NCBI GenBank assembly: GCA_900544575.1
Contig: UQVO01000004.1
Coordinates: 45,020-109,019 of the forward strand
Reading direction: 5' to 3'
Length of the DNA: 64,000 bases
Source of the DNA: an uncultured Eubacteriales bacterium
GTDB lineage: Bacteria; Bacillota; Clostridia; Christensenellales; CAG-917
The first letter of the stretch is position 1, and every line of letters starts with the position of its first letter. A model generated the notes under the pieces. The model was not told where the DNA came from. It saw nothing but the letters and a program-made list of their open reading frames with translations, and made no database searches. Position numbers and translations under genes: made by a program. This document shows, one piece after another, positions 16,700 to 25,328 of this stretch.

Positions 16700-19042
16700 T
16701 TAAGAGACGATTATGTCGATTTCGGCGCCGTATCCGCCCTTGCAGAGAAGCAACGTATACGTCCCCGCGTCGTTGATCACGCCGTTTGCCGCGATTACTT
16801 TGTCGGTTATGTCATTGCCTGCCGAATCGGTGATTCTTATCATACGCGGATTTGTCATATCTTCTGCGGTGAACAATATTTTGTCAGTAGTAGTGTCGTC
16901 ACCCGTTCTCAAAGCAATGCATATAGAGATACCGTCAAGAGGCAAACCCCAAGTACCCTCAGCACTACCAGCCGTCCAAGCTTGTCCGACATTAATATTT
17001 ATACTCGTAATGTCCCCCGTATAGGTTTCGTACAGATCGTAGCCTATGCCCATCGCCTGTTCGTAATTCGCCATCGGGTCAACCACTTCAATCGTCACAT
17101 CGTAACGCAGCACGCCGAAGAGAGGCCACATCGGGTCAAGCACTATGGGGTTTTCCAAGACGCCAAGCCCGTTGATGGTTTCGATAGCAAAATAGAAGTC
17201 CGTAACCACGCCGACGTAAACGGTAACGGTCTGCTCGCCGAGGGTGTTCGGGTCAAAGCCTATGACATCCATAATGATGCCGGACGTTACTGCCGCATTG
17301 CCGTCGATGTCCGTGCCGTTGAAGAGATAAATTCCTTCGTAACCGACATTGGACAGCGTCATACCGGACGTTATGTCGGAGCCGAGTCCTATCTTGTCAC
17401 CGTCACTGAGACCGGGAGCACCGGTGATGTCGACAATGTAATTGCCGTGATTTTCGGTGAGAGAAGAGTTGGTATACTCATTGCTGCCGAGTCTGAGGTT
17501 TGCGATGAGGTCTTTCGCTTCCGTCTTTTCGGATTTTCCGAAGTTGAACGCACCGAATTTGATGTTAAGCGAATCGCTGCCGAGGACATCCATAACCGCA
17601 CCTTCAACTTTGGCATTGCCTTCGGGCATTATGAGTTTGACGATTTCGGGAACAAGACCCGCGAAGTCAATAGTCACACCGTCCGCGGCAATGTTGTCGA
17701 GGTCGATATACCCCATCACGGTTTCGACAATGCCGATTATCTTATCAAAGTCAAAGCCGCTGTCGCTTCCTTGCTGCGGCTCGCTCGCTCCGCCTGCGGG
17801 TGCGGTGAGCATACCGATGACGTCGATGAGCGCGTCGATGTTATATACGCCGCCCAGACCGAGGCTTGCTTGCCCCATAACGGGATGAGACTGCAACGCC
17901 GCCACGGCATAATCGCCGGAGTCGTAATAAAGGGTGAGGATGTTCTTAATGACAGCGTTATCCGCACCTACCTCATTCACCTGCACGCCGATATAGCCTA
18001 CGCTCTTAATCAACGCAATGATTTCGTCTTTGCTCATATCGACAGCCATACTGCCGTCTTCGTTCTTTTCAACTGCGTCGAGGATGGCAAGCAGTTCGAA
18101 GGGGTTGATGTCAACATCGACATCGATGGTATAGGTGTGATTGACAACAGGGGCGCCTTCCTCCTGGTTTTCATATCCGGTGACGGTGCCGTCCACGGAG
18201 AATTTGAGGAGGTTCTGAGCTGCGCTCTCGCGGAGGTCTGCGTTGATGCCCGTGATGACGCCGCCGAAGGGGTTGTTTTCGTCATTCGTGACCGCGTCGC
18301 CCGTGCCTATGACAATGGAGATGTCATGCGTATTGACCAAAGTCGCTATTGCATTGATAAGTCCGTTGACTATACCGTTGGTGGAATCGTACTTGAGACC
18401 GATGACATCGGCAACGGTCTGAACGGTAGAACCGAGCTCTTCGACAGTCACACCGATGAAGCCGGCAACGGTTGCGTCGATGTTTTCGATTTCGGCCAGT
18501 ATGGGTCCAATCAAATCAAGAATGCCGCTGATATCGAACGTGAAGTCATACACATTGTTGTTGTAGAGAAGTGCGTCTTCCGCCCAAATCATTGCGCCGA
18601 CCATTTCGAGCAGGCTCTTGACGGATTGACCTTTCAATAAGTCACCGATATCAAAGGTGCCGACAAGGCTGTCAATCTTGTCGATGAGACCGATGATGTC
18701 GAAGCCCTTCAGCTTGATGTAGCTGTTGCTGCCCACGTTGCCGTACATAACATACTCGTCACCAATCTTCTCAAACGCAAGACCGAAGATGGGATTGCCG
18801 GTGGGATTGCCGTTCTCGTCCTTTGCTTTGATTTCGAGAGCAAGAGCATACTCGTTATTTGCTTGCAGATATGCTTGCACCTCGGGCCACACATCGGCAG
18901 AAGTAACGGTTATGGGCTCGTCTGTCGCGGGCGGCGGCGTAGGATCAACCGGGTCGTCTTTGTCGCAGGCGACCAGAAGCATACCGCACGTCAGACACAG
19001 TACCAAAACCATGATGACAGTCAGAAATAATTTCCGCTTCAT
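16700..19042 (-). CDS. Large lipoprotein, family member 2
   Basis: 780 aa, unknown function. The signal peptide MKRKLFLTVIMVLVLCLTCGMLLVAC is almost the same as in lipoprotein 1; lipidation is expected at Cys26, followed by DKDDPVDPTPPP. The N-terminal beta-rich region with FGLAFEKIGDEYVMYGNVG resembles lipoprotein 1. The C-terminal 60 residues (DSAGNDITDKVIAANGVINDAGTY...) resemble the orphan domain at 19408-19773 (DSEGNDVSDTAIIASG...). I start at the ATG at 19040-19042 with AAAGGAG upstream; an extension to 19120 has no signal-peptide logic. AT-rich 5' flank with a candidate regulator site at 19126-19141. Confidence 0.85.
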   Translation of the reverse strand: MKRKLFLTVIMVLVLCLTCGMLLVACDKDDPVDPTPPPATDEPITVTSADVWPEVQAYLQANNEYALALEIKAKDENGNPTGNPIFGLAFEKIGDEYVMYGNVGSNSYIKLKGFDIIGLIDKIDSLVGTFDIGDLLKGQSVKSLLEMVGAMIWAEDALLYNNNVYDFTFDISGILDLIGPILAEIENIDATVAGFIGVTVEELGSTVQTVADVIGLKYDSTNGIVNGLINAIATLVNTHDISIVIGTGDAVTNDENNPFGGVITGINADLRESAAQNLLKFSVDGTVTGYENQEEGAPVVNHTYTIDVDVDINPFELLAILDAVEKNEDGSMAVDMSKDEIIALIKSVGYIGVQVNEVGADNAVIKNILTLYYDSGDYAVAALQSHPVMGQASLGLGGVYNIDALIDVIGMLTAPAGGASEPQQGSDSGFDFDKIIGIVETVMGYIDLDNIAADGVTIDFAGLVPEIVKLIMPEGNAKVEGAVMDVLGSDSLNIKFGAFNFGKSEKTEAKDLIANLRLGSNEYTNSSLTENHGNYIVDITGAPGLSDGDKIGLGSDITSGMTLSNVGYEGIYLFNGTDIDGNAAVTSGIIMDVIGFDPNTLGEQTVTVYVGVVTDFYFAIETINGLGVLENPIVLDPMWPLFGVLRYDVTIEVVDPMANYEQAMGIGYDLYETYTGDITSININVGQAWTAGSAEGTWGLPLDGISICIALRTGDDTTTDKILFTAEDMTNPRMIRITDSAGNDITDKVIAANGVINDAGTYTLLLCKGGYGAEIDIIVS

Positions 19043-19125
19043 AAATTTTCTCCTTTTTGTTATTTTTTGTTTTTTTGGGCATAATATGCCTAGCATCAGT
19101 ATATTAATCATCCCTATCATTCAAA

Positions 19126-19141
19126 TTAAATTAAAATTAAA
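19126..19141 (-). promoter_or_regulatory. Candidate response-regulator site upstream of lipoprotein 2
   Basis: TTAAATTAAAATTAAA on the + strand: TTAAA boxes at 19126 and 19137, spaced 11 bp. TATACT (a possible -10 on the minus strand) follows about 22 bp downstream. The flank is AT-rich, so chance is harder to exclude here than at the other two sites. Confidence 0.4.
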
Positions 19142-19311
19142 CTGTACCTCCGAAACGGTAATGATAGTTGCAATTTTACTGTAATATTTCATATGCCTTG
19201 CATTTTGCACGATACATATCAAACATTTTGTGTAAATATGTCGGAAATATCCCGGCCATTGATTTAATGATTATGTAATTTTATCATTTTGCCTATCGGC
19301 GGCAATGTTTT

Positions 19312-19386
19312 TTATCCGAAAATCCGCTTGACAAGCCGCTCGATGCATTCCGTGTCCCCCTCGGACTCGTGAAAATATTTAATGAT
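19312..19386 (-). pseudogene. Possible C-terminal gene scrap
   Basis: A minus-strand frame reading ...KYFHESEGDTECIERLVKRIFG then TAA (19312-19314) has natural protein composition and sits as a GC-rich patch inside an AT-rich spacer. It is closed upstream by a stop within about 25 codons. Source gene not recognised. Confidence 0.3.
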
Positions 19387-19407
19387 TATTTATGATGACT
19401 TTAATAA

Positions 19408-19773
19408 GACGGAACAGTCGAAATTGTGGCGCTCAGCGAGAATGCCACCATCGAAAACACACTGGACAAATCCGTTTATACCGAGGACGTCAAAGTCGGC
19501 GAAAACGCATTCACGTTCGCAGTAGGTGGAAACACGGCTGTCATAACAATCACCATTACCGATTCCGCTAATGATTTCAAGTGGACAAACACAACGAAAA
19601 ATACTGGTTGGGCGGTGCTGGACAGCGAAGGCAACGACGTTTCCGATACGGCTATTATTGCTAGCGGTTCATTTATCAAAAATTACAAATGGGCACAAGC
19701 CGGGGATTTCACTATCATAGTGTATGCAGGTGCGATGTCATTTGAATATCAGGTGACTGTTGCCGAAGCGTAA
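19408..19773 (+). pseudogene. Orphan C-terminal domain of the lipoprotein family
   Basis: About 121 codons open from a stop at 19405-19407 (DGTVEIVALSENATIENT...) to a stop at 19771-19773. The first possible start is GTG at 19426-19428, with no RBS and no signal peptide. The sequence DSEGNDVSDTAIIASG...FEYQVTVAEA matches the C-terminal domains of lipoproteins 2 and 3. It runs opposite to them and ends at a terminator that faces lipoprotein 3. Most likely a detached 3' fragment, though an uninterrupted frame of this length suggests recent formation or residual selection. Confidence 0.6.
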
Positions 19774-19810
19774 TCCTATCTTTCTCCCCGTACGGGGACG
19801 GGATTAAAAA

Positions 19811-19843
19811 CAAACAGCCCCCCTCAATGAATGGGGCTGTTTG
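19811..19843. terminator. Bidirectional terminator after lipoprotein 3 and the orphan domain
   Basis: CAAACAGCCCC (19811-19821) pairs with GGGGCTGTTTG (19833-19843). T-rich tails exist on both strands (TTTTTAATCC on minus). Confidence 0.8.
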
Positions 19844-19929
19844 TTTGCTGTTTGGCGGCGGAACGGACGGCAGTTTGCATTGCTCTGCTCTGCCGCGGCC
19901 TGTTCTGCCGCGGACTGTTTTGCCGCGGA

Positions 19930-22900
19930 CTACTCTGCCACGGTGACATACCAATATACGGTGAAACCTCCGCTGCCGGAAAGGCGCAGATGTATGCGGT
20001 AGTAGCCGGGGTCGTTGAACACCAGTCCGAACGAAACGTCAATCGGTCCGACTATTATTGCGGGGAAATCCGATGATGTCAGCACGCCCGCGTCGTCGGT
20101 CGCGGCGAACCTTGTAGACGTTTCGAAGGACGTGACGGACACCGCGGCGCCTTCCGCGGTGAAATCCACCGTTTCGGGATATCTGGGGTTGTCCGCGCTG
20201 TAACGCTCCACAACCACGGACAATGTCCGTTCGGGAATGCTGTTGATGCCGTGGGTCGCGTTCGTTATGCTGCCGGAGAACTCATATTCCGTGCCCGTAA
20301 ACCAGAAATCCGGCTCGGTGAAAGACTGCGTGAACATATAAGTCGCCTCGTCGCCGAGGTAAGCATCAACGCGTTGCGCAAAAGAGGCGCTTTCGACCCC
20401 GAACACTTCGACATGGCAGCTGTAAGTGCTGGCGACAAGAAACTCGACAGTATAGCCGCTATACGTCATCGAGCGACTTATCCAATAGCTCGAACTCTCC
20501 GAAAGCGCAATACCGTTGATAAACAGGTTTTCGGCGGTCAGATAAAGTTTTATGCCCTTGCTCGTGCCGTCGTCGTTGTCATAGTACGCTATCGCATCGA
20601 TGTTGTTTGTGAGGGTGGACATATACACTGTATCGCCGACGCTGTGGGCGGGCATATTTTCCTCGTCGATGTCGAATTCAATCCTGTCGGGCGGCTGGAT
20701 ATAATATGTCCGCTCGTAAGTGCGGTCCATAAAGCTCCACCTCACCGTAATCTCGCCGCACTGTTTCGTATAGTAATAATGACTGAAAATGGCATAGTGC
20801 ACGCCGAGCTCGTCGCATTCGCCGACAAGGGTCATTTCCTTGACATAGCCGTTGTCGTACCGCACGCGCGCATCGGCGTAAACATATTCGGGCATAACCG
20901 TGCTCTGCCCCGTGTATATACCTCCGACGCCCGGAGTGTCCGCGGACAGCACGGAAAGTTCGGCGTCCGAAGCCACATGCGGCATGAATTCCACGTCGGC
21001 GGAACTGCGTCCGGTAAGCATTATCCGCGCGGTCACCTCGGTCGTCAGTTCGTCCGAGCTTTCATATGCGTCTTCGGGGATTACGCCTGACGACGCAAGA
21101 GCGCTGAGAGGCCCCGGATATTCGACGGTGAAAACCACCTCCTGCACCCCTCTTTCGTCAATATCAAGGTTTTCAATCTCCAGAACACGTCCATAAAAGT
21201 CGAATTGCGACGTTTTGTCGATTGCAGTGCATTGTGCCTTGACGAAATATCTCCCGACCATCCCGGTGATTTCTTCGGGGCTCATCGGGATGTATTCTCC
21301 GTCCTGAACGCCGTGCAGCAGCATCCCTTCTTCGTCGTATATATTGGTGATGCTGACGCTTTCGCCGTCAATATCGAACGCGACAGGCTCCTCCCACTCC
21401 CAGCTCAGGACATTTTGGTCGCCGAAAAGACCGTAACCCTTCACGTCGCCGACGGAGCTGTCTATGATGTACACGGTTTCGGAATAAATGTCGTGCGGCT
21501 GTGCCATAGCGAACTCGTTGCTTTCGATGTCGAAAACGAGTTTGTCCACGGAAACGCCCTCGCCGTTCAGCACGGCTACAATCGGGTCGACGATGCCGGA
21601 TACGGAACTCATATCCATCTCCACTCTTCCCGTCGTGAACATATTGCCCGCATACAGCGCAAGGAGCATACGGCAGGGAAGCGAGCTTTCGTCGAAGTCG
21701 TCATAAGGATAAGTCAACAGGACGTATTCGGGTATATAAGTGCCCGAAGTTACGCCCATAAGCTCGTTTATCTCCGCCGCCCTGTCGGACGAGATAAGGC
21801 TGCTCAAACCGACGGAAATGTACACATTGTAGCTGCCGTCAAAGTCCTGCGGAGAGAAAGCGAGGTCTATGAGCGCGCCGCGGGACGGCAACAGGCGTGA
21901 AGCGCAGAAATCGTCGCAGGCGGCGGTGCAGGTGTGCGTGACGCGCAGATGGAAATAGTTGTCCTCGTCAAGCGACGTAAGGTCGTAATCGTTGAACATC
22001 AGCGTCAGCAGGTCCAGATTGGCGTCGAGGACGTAATCGTAACTCACCAGCGTGCCGCCGTCGCGCACGAGAGAGAGCGTCCCTTCCATATGCGAATTGC
22101 CCACTTTCGTACGGACGTATCCCACAGCGTCGTCGCCGGGGATTTTTTCCGCCAGCTCGGGATAAAGCTCGTGCCGCACTTCGAACTCCGCATTCATCCC
22201 CGCGTCTCCGCCCGAAACGGTGAGATTGTCCGCCGAAAGCAGCGCTCCGCCCTCTTCTGGGAATGTCAGCACCACTTCGCCGCTCATATCGGGCAGCATA
22301 TCGAACAGCTCGTCGGAATCGCTTATGCCGAAAGCCGCAAGCAGAGAATTCGCCACGTTTTCGCCGAACACGGCAAGCACGGTGTTGAAATATTCCCTGC
22401 CCGTTTCCTTGTAGGTGTTGTTTATGTTAAATACATAGGTGTCGCCGTCCGCGTCAACTCTCACCCCGTCAAAGAACGCCCTGCCGAGGTTGAAGATTAT
22501 GTCGGAAAACGCTTCCTGCGCCGAAAAGATATTGTCCTCGTCGAACGCAACGCCCAGCAAATCGAAAATCCCTACGTTCTCCACTTGCAGGCGCGCGTCC
22601 GAAAGCGCGAGCCCCGGTGCGATGTCTATCCAGGTGGACGAGCTGTCGCAGACAATCCTGAAAAGCACTCCGTCATCGGAGGAGGCGTCCGAGATGTCCG
22701 AAAGTTCACCTTCGTCTGCCGCGGCGGAAGTCGCCTGCCTGACTTCCAGCACCAGACACGAGTTTGCCGCGTCCGCCGCCGTAAGGTCGTAATTCAGTCC
22801 CAGCAAAAAGGTGTAATCCTCCCCTTCCGCCGTCACGTCGGAAGAGAATTTCACGCCTATTTTGCCGCCGTCGAGCACAATTGAGTCCGCTATGCGGTCT

Positions 22901-23040
22901 GCCGCGTCTTCGAGATATTTTTCCCAGGACACGGGAGTCGTCGTCGGAAGGTCGTCGCCCCGGTCACAGGCGGCAAGCGTCCCCGCGAGCATACACGCAA
23001 GCAGGACAAATATAATGAGCAAAAACGCCTTCTTCTTCAT
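19930..23040 (-). CDS. Large lipoprotein, family member 3
   Basis: 1036 aa, the longest member. The signal peptide MKKKAFLLIIFVLLACMLAGTLAAC predicts lipidation at Cys25, followed by DRGDD and a TTTP linker. The mature part is rich in beta-strand and acidic residues. The C-terminal segment ends ...GGFTVYWYVTVAE like the orphan domains. The ATG at 23038-23040 has GGAGG 6 bases upstream; a start seven codons earlier overlaps the RBS. It lies 97 bp downstream of the histidine kinase gene on the same strand with no clear terminator between, so it is probably co-transcribed with the two-component system. Function unknown; an extracytoplasmic substrate- or stress-related role would fit that linkage (inference). 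Confidence 0.85.
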   Translation of the reverse strand: MKKKAFLLIIFVLLACMLAGTLAACDRGDDLPTTTPVSWEKYLEDAADRIADSIVLDGGKIGVKFSSDVTAEGEDYTFLLGLNYDLTAADAANSCLVLEVRQATSAAADEGELSDISDASSDDGVLFRIVCDSSSTWIDIAPGLALSDARLQVENVGIFDLLGVAFDEDNIFSAQEAFSDIIFNLGRAFFDGVRVDADGDTYVFNINNTYKETGREYFNTVLAVFGENVANSLLAAFGISDSDELFDMLPDMSGEVVLTFPEEGGALLSADNLTVSGGDAGMNAEFEVRHELYPELAEKIPGDDAVGYVRTKVGNSHMEGTLSLVRDGGTLVSYDYVLDANLDLLTLMFNDYDLTSLDEDNYFHLRVTHTCTAACDDFCASRLLPSRGALIDLAFSPQDFDGSYNVYISVGLSSLISSDRAAEINELMGVTSGTYIPEYVLLTYPYDDFDESSLPCRMLLALYAGNMFTTGRVEMDMSSVSGIVDPIVAVLNGEGVSVDKLVFDIESNEFAMAQPHDIYSETVYIIDSSVGDVKGYGLFGDQNVLSWEWEEPVAFDIDGESVSITNIYDEEGMLLHGVQDGEYIPMSPEEITGMVGRYFVKAQCTAIDKTSQFDFYGRVLEIENLDIDERGVQEVVFTVEYPGPLSALASSGVIPEDAYESSDELTTEVTARIMLTGRSSADVEFMPHVASDAELSVLSADTPGVGGIYTGQSTVMPEYVYADARVRYDNGYVKEMTLVGECDELGVHYAIFSHYYYTKQCGEITVRWSFMDRTYERTYYIQPPDRIEFDIDEENMPAHSVGDTVYMSTLTNNIDAIAYYDNDDGTSKGIKLYLTAENLFINGIALSESSSYWISRSMTYSGYTVEFLVASTYSCHVEVFGVESASFAQRVDAYLGDEATYMFTQSFTEPDFWFTGTEYEFSGSITNATHGINSIPERTLSVVVERYSADNPRYPETVDFTAEGAAVSVTSFETSTRFAATDDAGVLTSSDFPAIIVGPIDVSFGLVFNDPGYYRIHLRLSGSGGFTVYWYVTVAE

Positions 23041-23137
23041 TCGCACCTCCTTCCGCGGCACAACGAATATGCGCGTGCAGGCACTTCATACGTCTTTTTG
23101 CGACTGTAAACTGTCGTTTTATGCAAAATACCGTTTG

Positions 23138-24388
23138 TCATTGCCGTTTGAGCTGCACCGTGATTTCCAAGCCGCACGGCACGTTTGCGGAGGCTTTTAT
23201 GCTGCCGCCCATACCCTCGACTATCGCCTGCGCTATCGAAAGCCCCAGCCCCGTGCCGGGGATGTCTTTCACGTTGTCCGCGCGGTAGAAACGGTCGAAG
23301 ATGGAGTCGAGGTCGCCTTTCGGCACGCCTATGCCCGTGTCGCTCACAGTCAGCACGCAGCCGTCCTTCGTGTTTTTCAGCCTGACGTTTATCCTGTCCC
23401 CTTCGCGGGTGTATTTCACCGCGTTTTCGATGAGTACGGACGCGAGTTGCTTTATCTTCTCCCTGTCCACGGGGATGTCGCAGTAATCGATGTTGGCGAT
23501 AAGAGCTTTGTTTGCCATCGTCGCCATATCGGCAAACATATCCACCGTGTCGGACACCACGTCGCTCATCTTCGTTTCCTTCCCCCTGCCCGCGCTTCTG
23601 CCGCGGACTATGTTGAGGAGCCCGGAGGAAATGTCGGACATATAATCCACTTCGTCAAGACTTGCGTAAAGCATCTCCGCCTGCTCCGAAACCTTCGCTT
23701 CGGGAGAGGCAAGCACGTTTTCCAGATTGCCCTTGATGACGGCAAGAGGGGTGCGGATTTCGTGCGACATATCGTTGATGAAATCCTTCTGCTTGATGTA
23801 ATCCGTCATTATGGGCTTGATGGCGATGTAGCCCCATACGAAGCTGAACACCACCACCACCACGATGAACGCAATCGCGAACGGGATGCTGTAAAGCGAA
23901 ATCTCGTCCATCGCCGCGACCAGGCTGTCGCACGGGGCGAAGACTTTCACATAGTAAGTCGATTCCGAAGCGCCGTCGGACGCGGGCACCTCCGCGGTGT
24001 AGGTTTCGAACCAATGTCCCGCAATCTCTTCCCTGCGGTTCTCACCGACGCGGCCGCCGAGCGAGGGACGGTTGACGTCAATGAATTCGTCCGCCGTTTC
24101 TATCATCACGTTGCCGCCCGTCACGGTGTAAAGCGCGAAATAGTATTCCGGCGAATCGTACAGCGCCACGCTGCTCTCGCCGAGAGTGCTCTTTATCTCC
24201 GCCACTCCGCGCGCCGCCAGGTCCTCGGCATATGCGCGCACGCCGTCGCGCACCGCATTCTGCTGCGCCGTCGCAACATACACCCCGAAACCCGCGATAA
24301 GCGAGCCGAACACCAGAAGTATCAGCACGAGATTTATGAGCGCGAACAGCAGCCAACGCTTTTTTATGTCACGGTCTACTCTCACCAT
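23138..24388 (-). CDS. Sensor histidine kinase, two-component system
   Basis: 416 aa. TM1 is at about 12-38, an extracytoplasmic sensor region at about 40-165, and TM2 (IPFAIAFIVVVVVFSFVWGYI) at about 170-190. HisKA has the phospho-acceptor in FINDMSHEIRTPL. The HATPase_c domain has the N box (LIENAVKYT), G1 (DTGIGVP), F (FDRFYRAD) and G2 (GTGLGLS). One base separates its ATG from the response-regulator stop, so the pair is coupled. It should phosphorylate the adjacent OmpR-type regulator. The signal is unknown; a lipoprotein gene follows directly. Confidence 0.95.
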   Translation of the reverse strand: MVRVDRDIKKRWLLFALINLVLILLVFGSLIAGFGVYVATAQQNAVRDGVRAYAEDLAARGVAEIKSTLGESSVALYDSPEYYFALYTVTGGNVMIETADEFIDVNRPSLGGRVGENRREEIAGHWFETYTAEVPASDGASESTYYVKVFAPCDSLVAAMDEISLYSIPFAIAFIVVVVVFSFVWGYIAIKPIMTDYIKQKDFINDMSHEIRTPLAVIKGNLENVLASPEAKVSEQAEMLYASLDEVDYMSDISSGLLNIVRGRSAGRGKETKMSDVVSDTVDMFADMATMANKALIANIDYCDIPVDREKIKQLASVLIENAVKYTREGDRINVRLKNTKDGCVLTVSDTGIGVPKGDLDSIFDRFYRADNVKDIPGTGLGLSIAQAIVEGMGGSIKASANVPCGLEITVQLKRQ

Positions 24389-24389
24389 A

Positions 24390-25061
24390 TCAGATTTTCT
24401 CCGTCCACATATATCCCGTCGCTTTGATGGTTTTCAGACATACGTCCAGACCGTACTCCGAAAGTATCTTCCTCAGACGGAATATGTTTATCTCGATTAC
24501 CGACGTCCCCGTGGTGGAATAATATCCCCAGATTCTGTCGAAAATCTGCTGCTTGGTCATAATGATTTCCTTGTTGCGCACGAGAAGTTCGAGGATTTCG
24601 TACGTCTTGCGGTTCATAGGGACATAGTTGCCGTCCACCGTCATCATCTTGTTGACGTAGTTCACCTCCATATTGCGGAACTTGTAGTGTGTGCTGCTGA
24701 AATTGCCGCCCGTACGCCTGAGGCACGCCTCCACGCGCGCCATAAGCTCCTCTCTCGCAAAAGGCTTCGTCATATAATCGTCCGCGCCGAGCCTGAAACA
24801 GTCGATTTTTTTGTCGATGTCGCTGAGAGCGGAAAGGATGATGACGGGCATAAGATAGGTGCGGCGGATTTCTTTGAGCACTTCCATTCCCGACAGCTTT
24901 CCGAGCATAAGGTCGAGAATGATAAGGTCGTAATAAGTCTTTTCCACGTCCTGCAATGCCTTCTCCCCCGAGAGCGCGATGTCCACATCCCCTATGACGC
25001 TGAGCGATGTCGAAAGTATCTTCGCCAGCTTTTCGTCGTCTTCAACCACCAAAAGGCGCAT
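24390..25061 (-). CDS. OmpR/PhoB-family response regulator
   Basis: 223 aa from the ATG at 25059-25061 with GGAGGT 8 bases upstream; a start 10 codons earlier lies over that RBS. Receiver domain 1-120 with E7/D8/D9 (VVEDDE), phospho-acceptor D50 (LIILDLML), a Ser/Thr switch residue in ILSALS and the conserved lysine in TKPF. C-terminal winged-helix domain (about 128-223), whose recognition helix lies within SVIEINIFRLRKIL. Members bind as dimers to direct repeats with 10-11 bp period, and four such repeats lie in its own promoter. Probably autoregulated and, from a shared site, a regulator of lipoproteins 1 and 2. Confidence 0.95.
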   Translation of the reverse strand: MRLLVVEDDEKLAKILSTSLSVIGDVDIALSGEKALQDVEKTYYDLIILDLMLGKLSGMEVLKEIRRTYLMPVIILSALSDIDKKIDCFRLGADDYMTKPFAREELMARVEACLRRTGGNFSSTHYKFRNMEVNYVNKMMTVDGNYVPMNRKTYEILELLVRNKEIIMTKQQIFDRIWGYYSTTGTSVIEINIFRLRKILSEYGLDVCLKTIKATGYMWTEKI

Positions 25062-25099
25062 AATCTGACCTCCGTTGCCGTTTTGCGGCATATTATTGT

Positions 25100-25137
25100 T
25101 TACACTAAGGTTACAAAATGATTAAATTCATCTTAAA
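25100..25137 (-). promoter_or_regulatory. Four 11-bp-spaced direct repeats in the response-regulator promoter
   Basis: On the + strand TTACA at 25100, TTACA at 25111, TTAAA at 25122 and TTAAA at 25133, each starting exactly 11 bp after the last. The last two form the 16-mer pattern shared with lipoproteins 1 and 2. The geometry is typical of OmpR/PhoB-type operators. The repeats lie 39-76 bp upstream of the ATG. Confidence 0.65.
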
Positions 25138-25217
25138 CCCAATAACCAATATACAGCAAATCCGCGTTATATACAATATATTTTCCGTTTATGTCAGAAT
25201 AATTTAATAAAGGTGCA

Positions 25218-25277
25218 ATGAAAATGAAATTATTCCGCGCCGCCCGCCGTTCCCTTCGCCGCGCGTGCCCGAATTGA
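25218..25277 (+). CDS. Possible 19-aa arginine-rich micro-ORF
   Basis: ATG at 25218 with AAAGG five bases upstream encodes MKMKLFRAARRSLRRACPN and a stop. It lies between the regulator promoter and the collagen-gene terminator. Nothing but the RBS spacing supports it, and the basic, G+C-rich codons could be chance. Confidence 0.15.
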   Translation: MKMKLFRAARRSLRRACPN

Positions 25278-25284
25278 CAAAAAG

Positions 25285-25310
25285 AAAGCGCACGGCGGAC
25301 CGTGCGCTTT
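25285..25310 (-). terminator. Terminator after the collagen-like gene
   Basis: AAAGCGCACGG (25285-25295) pairs perfectly with CCGTGCGCTTT (25300-25310) around a 4-base loop, then CTTTTTG on the minus strand. Confidence 0.88.
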
Positions 25311-25328
25311 CCTCCTCTCCCGCAAACG

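Noticed and set aside
16562-18640. Long + strand open frame opposite lipoprotein 2
   Set aside because: Antisense shadow: composition follows the complement of the lipoprotein codons and no start signal is present.
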